Assembly: GCA_965220615.1 (NCBI GenBank)
Contig: CBDCQL010000002.1
Span: forward strand, 1,178,001-1,242,000
Direction of reading: 5' to 3'
DNA length: 64,000 bases
From: JAGWBD01 sp965220615
Lineage (GTDB): Bacteria > Chloroflexota > Anaerolineae > Aggregatilineales > Phototrophicaceae
Shown here: positions 1 to 8,454 of the stretch, piece after piece
How positions within the stretch are numbered: position 1 is the first letter of the stretch
How the letters are laid out: every line of letters begins with the position of its first letter
Made by a program: the position numbers and the translations under genes
The notes under the pieces: model-generated
Database searches by the model: none
What the model saw: only the letters and a program-made list of their open reading frames with translations
Told to the model about the DNA's origin: nothing

Positions 1-146
1 GTGATACAGAGCTCAACAATGCGCGCAACTTCGCGTTCCGCAGCTGGCTGGATGACCGTCGCGCCGAAATGGACTCCAACATCGAGATTTTCGACGTTTG
101 GGCCGACAACGTTCCGGACGACCCGGTGCTGTTGCTGACCGGCTAA
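1..146 (+). CDS. C-terminal fragment, probable PpiC/SurA-type peptidyl-prolyl isomerase
   Basis: An open frame enters from the left edge (first full codon at base 3) and stops at TAA 144-146, leaving 47 residues. The tail pattern of a hydrophobic-acidic helix (FRSWLDDRRAEM) followed by NIEIFDVWADNVPDDP resembles the end of SurA/PpiC-like foldases, in which an 'aFxxWLxxxr' helix precedes a short strand and a 'W.d.vP' tail. The catalytic parvulin domain lies outside the window, so the call rests on this tail only. The next ORF begins 15 nt downstream on the same strand, so this may be the head of the small-ORF/mtnP transcription unit. Confidence 0.4.
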   Translation, partial: DTELNNARNFAFRSWLDDRRAEMDSNIEIFDVWADNVPDDPVLLLTG

Positions 147-161
147 TGTGAGGAAACATTC

Positions 162-320
162 GTGGCCAACGGGTCAGCCACACTCCCGTCGCATTTGCTG
201 TCCTTCGCCCTGCTTGCGTCGCTGCTCGTGTTGCTCTCCCGTTTGTTGTGGCGCGAGATCATCGCCGTCCTGACCGGTTACACCCGACGCGGGGAAGGTG
301 AAGATGTCGGACAGGGTTGA
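162..320 (+). CDS. small single-pass membrane protein (52 aa)
   Basis: A GTG at 162 is preceded seven bases upstream by GAGGA (150-154), a convincing ribosome-binding site. The frame stays open for 52 codons to TGA 318-320. Residues about 8-31 form one hydrophobic stretch rich in Leu (LLSFALLASLLVLLSRLL), followed by a basic tail (TRRGEGED). This suggests one transmembrane helix. The end overlaps the start of mtnP by 17 nt, which would couple translation. I recognise no family. It could also be a non-translated leader, but the ribosome-binding site and the membrane segment argue for a real small protein. Confidence 0.4.
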   Translation: MANGSATLPSHLLSFALLASLLVLLSRLLWREIIAVLTGYTRRGEGEDVGQG

Positions 321-1167
321 TATTGGCGTCATTGGCGGAACCGGGCTCTACGCCATGCCCGGCATCAGCGATCGGCAAACCCTGAGAGCGGAAACGCCCT
401 GGGGCGATCCATCCGGCGAAATCGTCATCGGCACGCTTCAGGGTAAACGGGTCGCATTCCTGCCGCGACATGGGCCCGGGCATCGCCTCAGCCCCACGGA
501 GGTCCCTTACCGCGCCAACATATACGCGCTTAAATCCCTTGGTGTGCGATTCATTATTTCTGTCAACGCCTGCGGATCCCTGCGGGAAAACATCCTGCCA
601 GGCGACGTCGTTATTCCGGACCAACTGGTCGACCATACGAGGCGAAGGCCGGCAGCGACTTTTTTCGAGCGCGACCTGGTGGCACACGTTTCGGTCGCCG
701 ATCCTTTCTGCGAGACCCTGCGCCGCATTTTGACCCGGGCAATGAACAGAAGTGGCGCCAGAATGCATGCGGGCGGTACGTTCATCATCATCGAAGGGCC
801 GCGCTTCAGCACAAAAGGCGAAAGCCGGATCTACCGTCAGTGGGGCTGCAGCATTATCGGCATGACCGCCTGCCCCGAAGCCTTTCTGGCCCGTGAGGCT
901 GAAATCGCCTACGCCTCGCTGGCCCACGTCACCGATTTCGACGTATGGAAGGACGAGGTGGTCACGGTCGAAAAAGTGATGGCCGTCATGCAGGAAAACC
1001 TGCGGGCGATCCAGTCCGGCATCGCCGCGGCGGTTGAGCAAATCGGGCCGGATACGCCAAGCCTGGCGCACACAGCGCTGGACGACGCGATCCTCGTCGA
1101 GCGGGACCAGGTGCCCGCTGACCTGCTTGCCAAGCTTGGACCTGTTGTCGAACGCCGATTCTCCTGA
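304..1167 (+). CDS. mtnP: S-methyl-5'-thioadenosine phosphorylase
   Basis: This cytoplasmic enzyme splits methylthioadenosine with phosphate into adenine and methylthioribose-1-phosphate, the entry to methionine salvage. The 287-residue protein has the family marks: IGVIGGTGLY at the N-terminus, the phosphate-binding FLPRHGPGH, the conserved VNACGSLR segment, EGPRFSTKGES, and IIGMTACPEAFLAREAE near the purine and ribose site. I take ATG 304 rather than the in-frame GTG 298 because the purine-rich GGGGAA (291-296) is well spaced for 304. mtnA, the next pathway enzyme, is also in this window (44798-45877) but not adjacent. The gene overlaps the following ftsW-like pseudogene at TGATG. Confidence 0.93.
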   Translation: MSDRVDIGVIGGTGLYAMPGISDRQTLRAETPWGDPSGEIVIGTLQGKRVAFLPRHGPGHRLSPTEVPYRANIYALKSLGVRFIISVNACGSLRENILPGDVVIPDQLVDHTRRRPAATFFERDLVAHVSVADPFCETLRRILTRAMNRSGARMHAGGTFIIIEGPRFSTKGESRIYRQWGCSIIGMTACPEAFLAREAEIAYASLAHVTDFDVWKDEVVTVEKVMAVMQENLRAIQSGIAAAVEQIGPDTPSLAHTALDDAILVERDQVPADLLAKLGPVVERRFS

Positions 1168-2374
1168 TGCCCATACCCAAGGGCCTCGATTCAACCCTGC
1201 TGCTGCTGTCAGCTGCCTTCCTGGCGACAAACTTCCTTGCACTGGGCGCCCTCCGTGGCGAGACTTCCAGTCCCGCACACTGGCTTCATTTGCTCGTCTG
1301 GACCTGCTGCGCGGCGTTGGGCCAGATCTGGCTGGCACGCCAAGTGCCACAGCGTGACAAGCTCCTCTTTCCCCTCATCATGTTGCCGGCGGGTTGGGGA
1401 TTGTTGATCATCGATCGCCTGCTGCCGGGCTTCGCGGACCGGCAGACCCTCTGGTTACCGGCGGGCCTGTTTGCAGCGCTGGCGCTGGCCACCTGGCGGC
1501 CAACCCTGCAATTTCCCGTTAGACACGGTCGCCTGGCAGTTGCCTTCATCACCGCCCTGCTGATTGCGGCCATTGTCCTGGAGGGCGAGAGCGCAGGTCT
1601 GCCCGGCGAATTGCTCAAATTCATCCTCGTCATCCACTTTTGCGCATGGCTGGCCAGGTGTCCGGCGGATCAGGAAGTCCGCGCCTGGCTCGCAGGGCAG
1701 GGCGGGCGGGCTCTCTTGTGGCTCATTCCATTGCTCATTCTTGTCTGGCAGCGAGACCCCGGCACGGCGTTGGTGACCGGGCTCGTCCTGCTGCTGCTGC
1801 TGAATCTCGCCACCGCTTCCCGACGCCTTGTGTACGCCAGCCTTTTGCTGTTGCTGGTCAGTTGCATTCTCGCCTGGTTTCTCCTGGATGTTGTCCAACA
1901 GCGCGTAACCATCTGGATCGACCCCTGGTCGTCTGCGGCAGGCCATGGCTACCAGATAGTGCAGGGCCTGATTGCCGTAGCCGAAGGAGGCGTCCCGGGC
2001 GCTGGCGTCGGCCAGGGCCAGCCGGTCCTGGTGCCCGTCGTGCACAGTGATTACGTTCTGGTTGCCCTCGCGGAGGAATGGGGCTGACTGGCGTGCTTGT
2101 GCTGTTGACATCCATGGCGCTTTACACCCTGCGTGGATTGCGTATCGCCTGGCAACTGCGAAACAACAGGTTTTTCAGCCTGCTGGCGGCGGGCATGTCC
2201 TTGCTGCCCGGCATTCAGGGCCTCCTGATTTGTGCCGGCGTCCTGCGGCTGTTGCCGCTGACCGGCGTCACCCTGCCTTTCCTCGGATATGGTGGAAGCG
2301 CCCTGCTGACCAGTTTGCTGTCAGCTGCCCTGCTTGTTCGCCTGTCCGCTGAAATCACGCGTAGCCCGCCATGA
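1167..2374 (+). pseudogene. FtsW/RodA/SpoVE family protein, split by a one-base frameshift
   Basis: Two frames together make one SEDS-family membrane protein (peptidoglycan polymerase/lipid II enzyme). The first (1167-2087) has many hydrophobic helices, the QRDPGTALV motif, the IVQGLIAVAEGGVPGAGVGQGQP loop and the SDYVLVALAEEWG motif. It then hits TGA at 2085-2087. The second (from 2078) continues exactly where the family should, with GLTGVLVLL and the late GVTLPFLGYGGSALLTS motif. Adding one G to the run at 2077-2080 restores a single reading frame (EEWGLTG). The break is therefore a single-base loss in a G run: a real mutation, or a homopolymer sequencing or assembly error. The ATG overlaps the mtnP stop. 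Confidence 0.85.
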
Positions 2375-2550
2375 AGTCGGCAGCGGGCCTGCGGCAACTG
2401 GCATTGCTCCTTCTGCTTTGCTATCTGGCCGTCGCGCTGGCGGCTGCCTGGTGGGCGACGGGCGCAAGGGGAGGACTGATCGACAGGGATGACAATCCAC
2501 GCCAGGAGACCAGGACCGCGACCAGCACTGTGGCTCCGGATGAGTCATGA
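2371..2550 (+). pseudogene. truncated N-terminus of a penicillin-binding protein (59 codons)
   Basis: The ATG overlaps the stop of the ftsW-like gene (ATGA). The product begins with a short basic segment and a hydrophobic signal-anchor (about residues 8-30). It then reads LIDRDDNPRQETR, which resembles the 'RxDNPR' turn just after the membrane anchor of class B penicillin-binding proteins encoded next to ftsW/rodA. Nothing of the dimerisation or transpeptidase domain (SxxK, SxN, KTG) follows. TGA comes at 2548-2550 and a converging PHP gene occupies the downstream DNA. I read this as the remnant of a pbp gene lost from an ftsW-pbp pair. A small unrelated membrane protein is the alternative. 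Confidence 0.5.
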
Positions 2551-3219
2551 CCGACGCGGCTGGCGGAAACCGGCGCGTTTCAACGATTTGGCGACAGTGC
2601 TGCTCAAATGCACCAGGTGTGAACTGGAGTTGCAGAGCGAATCGGCCGAGTGCAGGGCATCCAGGAAGTCCTGCGGGTCATCGTCGAAGGGGCGCATCAG
2701 TTGCAGCGTCTTCCCGTATTCCGGCCCATAATGCGCATCGGAACCGACGCTTCCGGTGATTCCGTGCTTGCGCGCAAAGGCCAGCGCGCGTTCGTTGTCG
2801 ACGGCGTATATGCAGCGAGCGTTGAACACCTCGATCGCATCGACATCGTCGATGATGCGCTCCAGTTGGTCCTGCCGCCACGCGCCACGGCGCAGACGAT
2901 CAAAGGGGTGGGACACGCTGATGACCGCCCCCTGATTGCGCAGAATCCGGATCGTCTCGGCTGGCGACAATCCGGGCGCCACGCTTTCACGGACAAACCA
3001 GGCCAGTAACTCACCCTCGCTGGTCATGATTTCTTCACCGACGATGACGAGTTCGGGAGCCATGCGTTTCATGAGCAATGCTCCCTCGGCCGTATTGTGG
3101 TCTGTGATCGCGATGCGGGTGATTTGCCGCTCGCGGCAAAGGCGCACAATGGCTTCCGGCCGTGAGAGCGAGTCCTTCGACCACTGCGTATGGGCGTGGG
3201 TTTCAACCCTCCAGATCAT
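2545..3219 (-). CDS. PHP-domain metal-dependent phosphoesterase
   Basis: The 224-residue protein carries the PHP signature motifs: an N-terminal THAHTQWS, then AITDHN, then the downstream HPFDRLRRG and GSDAHYGPEYG metal-binding segments. These ligands hold two or three metal ions used to hydrolyse phosphoesters. Stand-alone bacterial PHP proteins include histidinol phosphatase, the 5'-3' nuclease/phosphatase RNase AM (YciV) and others, and the sequence alone does not fix the substrate. The ATG at 3219 overlaps the end of the flippase-like gene by 17 nt, so the two are probably cotranscribed. The C-terminus overlaps the truncated penicillin-binding protein by 6 nt. Confidence 0.85.
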   Translation of the reverse strand: MIWRVETHAHTQWSKDSLSRPEAIVRLCRERQITRIAITDHNTAEGALLMKRMAPELVIVGEEIMTSEGELLAWFVRESVAPGLSPAETIRILRNQGAVISVSHPFDRLRRGAWRQDQLERIIDDVDAIEVFNARCIYAVDNERALAFARKHGITGSVGSDAHYGPEYGKTLQLMRPFDDDPQDFLDALHSADSLCNSSSHLVHLSSTVAKSLKRAGFRQPRRS

Positions 3220-4306
3220 ACACCTGTCCCTGTCTGGCTGTGGCTGCCGTTGGATTCACTGCAGCTCCTGCTGGCAATTCTGAAGAGAAAAGGCGCTTTC
3301 GGAAGACCAGTGCAACCAGAAGCCCGACCAACACACGCAGCCACTTGTGAAAGAACCCCTCGATCAGGGCGATCGCCGCAACATTTGCTGCTGTGAGCGC
3401 CGGTTGCGAAGGCGCCACCAGAGTCAACAACATGGTAGCGACGGACAATTCGGTGATGCCAGCGCCATTGGGCAGGCCGCTCAGCGCGCCTATGAGAGGC
3501 GTGAGCGACACGATCAACAGCGACTGGAACAGCAACTGCGTACCTGGCGAAATCCCGAAACCATGCAATATGACCAGCAGCACGAAGGCATCCCCCGCCG
3601 TGGCCAGCAGGGCCGGGATCATTACCCGGAACAGATTGCGTACCTGCAACATTTCACTGCTGCCAGCGATGAAACCGCTTAGCCAGGCTTGTACACGCCC
3701 GAGAACCGGCACAGCTGCCAGGAGCGCCAGCATGCGACGTTGGGCGGAAGAACTGTGAAGAAACAGCAGACCGGTCGCGAGCACCGCAGTTGCCAACAAC
3801 AGGAGGTTTCGCGCGGGTGCGGGCGCGAGGTTCGCGGCGCCGGCTGCCAGCGCCAACGTCGACAGAATCAATACCGCCAGGGTCTCCACAACGCGCTCGG
3901 CCATGACCACAGGCAGGCCAAGATTCAGGGGCAGCCCGGTCCAGCGCCTTAGGACCAGCGCTTTCAGAGCCTCGGCGGACTTGCCGGGACTGACCGACAG
4001 GGAAAGGCCGGCCAGATACAGGATGGCGCTTTTGCCCGCGCTGACCCGTTCACGGATGCCAGCGACATCCAAAAAGTGCTGCCAAACCACAAAGCGGCAA
4101 ATCCAGGTCAAGGCCTTTAGCGTGGCAAGGGGCAGAAACAGCAGGGCCGGGAACTGGCCGAGTTGTTCCAGCAGTTCCACGGAATTCACGGCCAGCAACA
4201 TGGCAAGATAGATGGCCAGGGCGATGCCCATACCAGCAAGCAAGCGTTTCAGCGGAAGTCGCAGCGGGCGGTCTTTCCCTGAACTGTCGCTGTCATTCAT
4301 CGACAT
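3203..4306 (-). CDS. flippase-like integral membrane protein (LPG synthase TM / UPF0104 family)
   Basis: This 367-residue protein has about eight hydrophobic helices. The first (LLAGMGIALAIYLAMLL) follows a short charged N-terminus. The conserved sites of the lysylphosphatidylglycerol-synthase TM / YbhN family are visible: a WQHFLDVAG-like segment, LSLSVSPGKSAEALKALVLRR, and the late GLPNGAGITE motif. Members are thought to flip lipids or lipid-linked saccharides across the inner membrane, and the substrate is unknown here. The start (ATG 4306, or ATG 4300) has no clear ribosome-binding site. It lies upstream of and overlaps the PHP phosphoesterase gene. Confidence 0.8.
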   Translation of the reverse strand: MSMNDSDSSGKDRPLRLPLKRLLAGMGIALAIYLAMLLAVNSVELLEQLGQFPALLFLPLATLKALTWICRFVVWQHFLDVAGIRERVSAGKSAILYLAGLSLSVSPGKSAEALKALVLRRWTGLPLNLGLPVVMAERVVETLAVLILSTLALAAGAANLAPAPARNLLLLATAVLATGLLFLHSSSAQRRMLALLAAVPVLGRVQAWLSGFIAGSSEMLQVRNLFRVMIPALLATAGDAFVLLVILHGFGISPGTQLLFQSLLIVSLTPLIGALSGLPNGAGITELSVATMLLTLVAPSQPALTAANVAAIALIEGFFHKWLRVLVGLLVALVFRKRLFSSELPAGAAVNPTAATARQGQVYDLEG

Positions 4307-4352
4307 GGTAAGTTATGAGACACTGTTGTTTGGTCGGGATTGACGCAGAAAC

Positions 4353-4979
4353 ATGAAATCACGCGAAAGTGCCGACGCTTACCTCGTGCCGCAACAATCG
4401 CTGCGGCACACCCTGACCGTCGTCAATTCCCGCTTTGTTACCAGCATTTGCCATGTTGACAGCGTGAAAGCGGCCCGTGAGGGCCTGGCGACGATTCGGG
4501 CGGAAATGCCGGATGCCTCGCATCACGTCTATGCCTTCCGCGTTGGCCACGGAAAAAGCGTGACAGAAGGCATGAGCGACGACGGTGAACCTTCGGGCAC
4601 CGCCGGCCCGCCCGTCTTGTCTGTACTGCGGGGCTCGGACGTCGGCGACGTTCTTGTGGTGGTAACGCGATACTTTGGCGGCACGAAACTGGGCACCGGC
4701 GGCTTGGTCCGGGCTTACAGCGAGGCCGCCCGGCAGGGACTCGCGCGGCTGAAGACGGAATACAAAATCGATCGCAAGATGCTTGGCTTCGAGGTTTCCT
4801 ACGCTCTCTTTGAACAGGCGCGCCAACTCGTGACCCGCTTCGACGGTGAAATCAGGGAGACTGATTTCGGCGCCACCGTGACCATTTTTGCCCGCTTCCC
4901 CGTGGCGACGAGTCCTGCCTTTGCCCAGGCCCTGCGCGAACTGAGCGCGGGCCGCAGCGAGACCGTCGAGCTTGACTGA
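4353..4979 (+). CDS. YigZ/IMPACT family protein (UPF0029)
   Basis: The 208-residue protein shows the N-terminal UPF0029 domain with NSRFVTSICHVDSVKAA, then HHVYAFRVG, the hallmark MSDDGEPSGTAGPPVL, and VVVTRYFGGTKLGTGGLVRAYSEAA. A C-terminal DUF1949-like ferredoxin-fold domain follows (about residues 140-205). These proteins are widespread. The eukaryotic homologue IMPACT regulates the Gcn2 kinase, while the bacterial role is unsettled and may involve ribosomes or nucleic acids. It is a single gene, divergent from the flippase-like gene and tail-to-tail with the TPR gene with only 9 nt between their stops. Confidence 0.9.
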   Translation: MKSRESADAYLVPQQSLRHTLTVVNSRFVTSICHVDSVKAAREGLATIRAEMPDASHHVYAFRVGHGKSVTEGMSDDGEPSGTAGPPVLSVLRGSDVGDVLVVVTRYFGGTKLGTGGLVRAYSEAARQGLARLKTEYKIDRKMLGFEVSYALFEQARQLVTRFDGEIRETDFGATVTIFARFPVATSPAFAQALRELSAGRSETVELD

Positions 4980-4988
4980 CACTGCCAG

Positions 4989-6989
4989 TCAACCGGCCAA
5001 CGTGGCCGCAATATGGATGCGGGCCTGTTGCAACGCCGGGTGGCGAGGCGCCAACGCTTCCGCCCGCGCCAGACAGCCCCGCGCTGCCTCATCCTGGCCA
5101 TCTTCGAACAGGAAGCGGCCGGTCAAAGCCAGCAACGGGATGTCGTTGGGGTTTTCTCCAAGGCCCTTGCCGAGATACTCAAAGGCCAGCTCCGCCTCAC
5201 CGGCCTGCCAAAGTTGCTCTCCCAGCAAGGCCGCCAGTTCGGCGTCAGCGGGAAAACGCCTGTAGCCATCCAGCAATATCTCCAGCGCTGTGGCGTCTTC
5301 ACCCCAACCCAGGTATGCCCGCCCCAGCAGGGCATGCAAACCTCCCAGACCGGGTGAGTGCTCCAGGATGCCTTCCAGCCACTCCGAATCTTCGCTGCGG
5401 ATCGTATTCCCTGCGTCGAGCACACCCTCGATTTCCCCAAGCCGCCATTCCAGGTCGGGCTCATCCAGCATAAGACGCAATCGGGCCAGTTCCGTCTGTG
5501 AAGCCTCATCGCCTGCCAGGGCATTCAGTCCTTCGAGCAGGCGCAGCAATGCGTCTTCTTCCTGCTCCACCAGCAACACCTCCGCCAGATTGAGGCCGAG
5601 TTCAAGATTTCCGGGATCCCTGTCGTAGGCCTGTTGAAGGATTTCCTGGGCAGGCTCCAACGTTTCCAGGTTGTAACAGGCGTCGATGACCTGTCGCAGC
5701 GCATCGTAGGCCTCATCCAACGCCACCAGTCGCCCGAAAACGGTCCAGAACTCGTCGTCCACGGGCTCCAGTTCGGCCCGGGTGACCAGTATTCGTTGCA
5801 GAATCTGCGCGTCCCGCGGCTCTTCGCTGGCTGCCGCCTCCCACGCGTACAACGCTTCCTGCAGTTGCGCCTCTTCGGGCTCATCTTCCGGGTCAAGGTA
5901 TACGTAGCTGTCGCATGGCAGACCCGCCATGTTCATGGCCTGCAACAGGTCGCCGTAATAGACCAGTAGCTCGCCGCTGGTCCGTTCACTCTCGACGGCG
6001 GCCTGCAGCACGTCGATTGCGTCCGGCACTCGTCCACCCTGGCGATACAGGTCGGCCAAGGTCAACACCGTGGACGGACCCGGGCTTTCCTGCGCTTCAA
6101 GCAGGTCGTAAGCCGCATTCACCTGGCCCTCGTTGAACAGGCCTGCCCCGTAGATGATGGCCGCCGCTTCATGCGCCCGAAGCAACGCCTCATTGCGGTC
6201 CGCCAGGGCCTGAATGCCACTTGAGTCTTCAGCAAAACGCAAACAGCGGGCAAGGCTGCTGGCATACAGCCAGGGTACGAAATCACCTGAACCGGAGGCC
6301 ATCCCTGCAATCTTTTGCAAGGTGTCCTCAGGCCCTGCATCCGGCCAGGGTTGTCCCCACTGCTCCAGAAAAAGCCCTAACTCGAGTTGAAAGGCCAGTT
6401 CGAGAGCCCCCTGCACATGCGATTCAGATTCTGTGCCAGAATACAGGGGAGCATGTCGTCGCAGGTCCTGAAAGCCCAGTGAATGAACGATGCGTTCGCT
6501 GAATCCGGGCAATGCGTTGACCAGAGTGTTCAGGTCGGCCGCCTCCTGGCGAAACACGGCGGGCGGCGCATCCTCGGGCTGGCGATCGTCCTCCACGTTC
6601 AGGACCAGGCGCAGACCATCCGGCAACCTCTCCAGTTCGCCCCAGATACCGACGTTGTCATCCAGGTCATCCAGTTGCCAGTCATCCACGCCAAACTGCG
6701 ACGCGGGCATCGACCATCGCCAGGAGGCCGGTTCACCTTCGACCCTGGCCGCCAGACGATAGACGCGTACGCCCTGCCAGCGTTCCAGCAGCAGGCCCAG
6801 CAAGGCAAAGAGCCCCATCGCCATCCCGGGCTCCTTACTTGACTGAATGGGCCAAAGACCAATTCGCAGGGCTGGTTGTCCCAGGTAAATCGCCTGTCCT
6901 TCGCTGCCAGCCGTCCCGAAAATCGCCGTCGCCACATTCGGCGCGGCCATTTGGCCCTGCATCATCAGTCGCTGTGCAAATTCCCGCAT
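4989..6989 (-). CDS. large TPR-repeat protein with an unrecognised N-terminal domain
   Basis: The protein has 666 residues. About the first 200 form an acidic, Trp-containing region of no family I recognise, with a possible hydrophobic helix (MAMGLFALLGLLL). From about residue 250 onward come degenerate TPR/alpha-solenoid repeats (for example ALEILLDGYRRFPADAELAALLGE and FEYLGKGLGENPNDIPLLALTGRFL). It is strongly acidic overall, has no signal peptide, and probably acts in the cytoplasm as a scaffold. ATG 6989 is chosen over the in-frame GTG 6995 because AAGGGGG lies at proper distance before it. A promoter is visible just upstream (7041-7013). Confidence 0.7.
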   Translation of the reverse strand: MREFAQRLMMQGQMAAPNVATAIFGTAGSEGQAIYLGQPALRIGLWPIQSSKEPGMAMGLFALLGLLLERWQGVRVYRLAARVEGEPASWRWSMPASQFGVDDWQLDDLDDNVGIWGELERLPDGLRLVLNVEDDRQPEDAPPAVFRQEAADLNTLVNALPGFSERIVHSLGFQDLRRHAPLYSGTESESHVQGALELAFQLELGLFLEQWGQPWPDAGPEDTLQKIAGMASGSGDFVPWLYASSLARCLRFAEDSSGIQALADRNEALLRAHEAAAIIYGAGLFNEGQVNAAYDLLEAQESPGPSTVLTLADLYRQGGRVPDAIDVLQAAVESERTSGELLVYYGDLLQAMNMAGLPCDSYVYLDPEDEPEEAQLQEALYAWEAAASEEPRDAQILQRILVTRAELEPVDDEFWTVFGRLVALDEAYDALRQVIDACYNLETLEPAQEILQQAYDRDPGNLELGLNLAEVLLVEQEEDALLRLLEGLNALAGDEASQTELARLRLMLDEPDLEWRLGEIEGVLDAGNTIRSEDSEWLEGILEHSPGLGGLHALLGRAYLGWGEDATALEILLDGYRRFPADAELAALLGEQLWQAGEAELAFEYLGKGLGENPNDIPLLALTGRFLFEDGQDEAARGCLARAEALAPRHPALQQARIHIAATLAG

Positions 6990-7012
6990 GGGCACCCCCT
7001 TGTCCTGTCACA

Positions 7013-7041
7013 AGTATAGGATTCCCGGCAACGGACGACAA
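7013..7041 (-). promoter_or_regulatory. putative sigma70-type promoter of the TPR gene
   Basis: Read on the minus strand, TTGTCG (7041-7036) and TATACT (7018-7013) are separated by exactly 17 bases. The -10 hexamer ends 24 bases before the chosen ATG at 6989. It is in the 118-bp divergent region shared with hisZ. Seen by eye only. Confidence 0.45.
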
Positions 7042-7058
7042 TTGCAAGTGTGTCGCTC

Positions 7059-7086
7059 TTGCATGCGCAAGCGTTGCCGATATGAT
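7059..7086 (+). promoter_or_regulatory. putative sigma70-type promoter of hisZG
   Basis: TTGCAT (7059-7064) and TATGAT (7081-7086) are 16 bases apart. The expected transcription start is near 7093, leaving a leader of about 20 nt that contains CAGGGA before the hisZ ATG at 7114. Confidence 0.4.
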
Positions 7087-7113
7087 GATTGCATTCCGCT
7101 CAGGGACTAATCC

Positions 7114-8454
7114 ATGACTGCACAATTCCTTGACAGGAACCGTCCCGTGACCCTCTTGCGGGACCACATGGCGGACTACGGGTATCAGCTGCTGGAAACA
7201 CCGGTCGTTGGTGACGCCAGCCTTTTTTTGACGCGGGCCGGCGACCGGATGATGTCTCGTCTGTTCACCTTTGGCCGCGGTGGTCGTGAACTGGCTCTGC
7301 GGCCGGAATTCACCTCCCAGGCAGCCCGACATTTCGTGAAAGGAAACTTCAGCGGCGTGCAGCGCTGGCAATTCGCAGGCCAGGTCTTTGAGGAAAGCCC
7401 GCAAGGCGCTTCCAGGGCCTGTCAGAAATTCAGCTTTGGCGCGGAGTTGTTCGGCCTGAATGGCCCGGCTGCGGATGCAGAAATCATGGCGTTGGCCCTG
7501 ACCAGCCTGCAAGAACTGGACGTCTCCGACTGGCGTCTTGTGGTTGGTCACATGGGGCTCATGCGACAAATGCTGGCGCAGTACGCCCTCGACGAACGCA
7601 GCGAGCGCTTTCTGATCAACAACCTGCGCAATCTTCGACAGCGCGGTAAGGATTACGTGTTGCATTTGTTTGAAACCCAGTTGGCCGGCGCTGCTGAAGG
7701 CACGTCTTTCACACCACTGCCTGCCGGTGAAACTGTGGATGAAGCAGCCCTCGCCCGGCTCTTGCGCACTTCCCTGCAGGGAACGGCGATGGGCGGGCGC
7801 GATCACGAGGACATCGCCAGGCGCATGCTGCGAAAACGTCAGCGCATGAGTGAACGGAACCAAGTGGTCAGGGCGCTGGAGTTGCTGGAAAACCTGTGTC
7901 AGCTCAGCCTGCCCGCGGACGTGGCCTTCACAACCCTGGCCGAACTGGCTCCGGAGCAGACCCGCCCGATCTTGCAAAGCTGGGAAGAAAGCCTGGCCTT
8001 GCTGGCCGGTTACGGGCTGCCGAAGGAGAGGATGGTCGTTCAACCCGATCTTGCGCGCGACCGGGACTATTACAGTGGCACGGTCTTCGAGATTCACAGC
8101 GCAGACGGCCGCCACCTGGGAGGCGGCGGACGTTATGATGAGCTGCTCGTCTTTATGGGCGCGCCAGCCCCGGTGCCGGCGACAGGTTTCGCCTGCTGGC
8201 TGGATGATTTGGATGCTGTCCGGTCAGAGAGGCTTGGGGTCAACTGTCTTGCGATCCTGCTGGACGGCAGCAACAGTTTCGCGGCGACCCGTCTGGCCCG
8301 GTTGCTGCGCTCAGAGGGTCTTCCCGCCGAGTTGGTGGCCGTCATGCAGGCAGACTGTCTGGTGACGGATGCGGAAGGCCGCATTCGCTGGCGCGACCGG
8401 CAGTTCAGCCTAGACAAACCGACGGGGATGCTGGAGGCCCTGCGCCGTGCCTGA
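7114..8454 (+). CDS. hisZ: HisZ-like ATP phosphoribosyltransferase regulatory subunit
   Basis: This 446-residue protein resembles a class II histidyl-tRNA synthetase core: YGYQLLETPVVGDASLF, LFTFGRGGRELALRPEFTSQAARHFV (motif 2 region) and DLARDRDYYSGTVFEIHSADGRHLGGGGRYDELL. It lacks the usual anticodon-binding domain and is followed at once by hisG. Such paralogues (HisZ) have no aminoacylation role and regulate or activate HisG, the first enzyme of histidine biosynthesis. It overlaps hisG by 8 nt, so the two are translationally coupled. A true HisS is the alternative, but the hisG neighbour and the length favour HisZ. Confidence 0.88.
   Translation: MTAQFLDRNRPVTLLRDHMADYGYQLLETPVVGDASLFLTRAGDRMMSRLFTFGRGGRELALRPEFTSQAARHFVKGNFSGVQRWQFAGQVFEESPQGASRACQKFSFGAELFGLNGPAADAEIMALALTSLQELDVSDWRLVVGHMGLMRQMLAQYALDERSERFLINNLRNLRQRGKDYVLHLFETQLAGAAEGTSFTPLPAGETVDEAALARLLRTSLQGTAMGGRDHEDIARRMLRKRQRMSERNQVVRALELLENLCQLSLPADVAFTTLAELAPEQTRPILQSWEESLALLAGYGLPKERMVVQPDLARDRDYYSGTVFEIHSADGRHLGGGGRYDELLVFMGAPAPVPATGFACWLDDLDAVRSERLGVNCLAILLDGSNSFAATRLARLLRSEGLPAELVAVMQADCLVTDAEGRIRWRDRQFSLDKPTGMLEALRRA

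Noticed and set aside
259..1350. Long minus-strand open frame opposite mtnP
   Set aside because: No recognisable family, low-complexity composition typical of antisense frames, and mtnP on the plus strand has clear motifs.
2040..2100. Programmed -1 frameshift in the ftsW-like gene
   Set aside because: There is no proper slippery heptamer or downstream stem that I can see, and SEDS genes are not known for recoding. A one-base loss is simpler.
6835..8115. Minus-strand frame of 426 codons opposite hisZ
   Set aside because: It is antisense to a gene with strong family motifs, and it overlaps the TPR gene start and both promoters.
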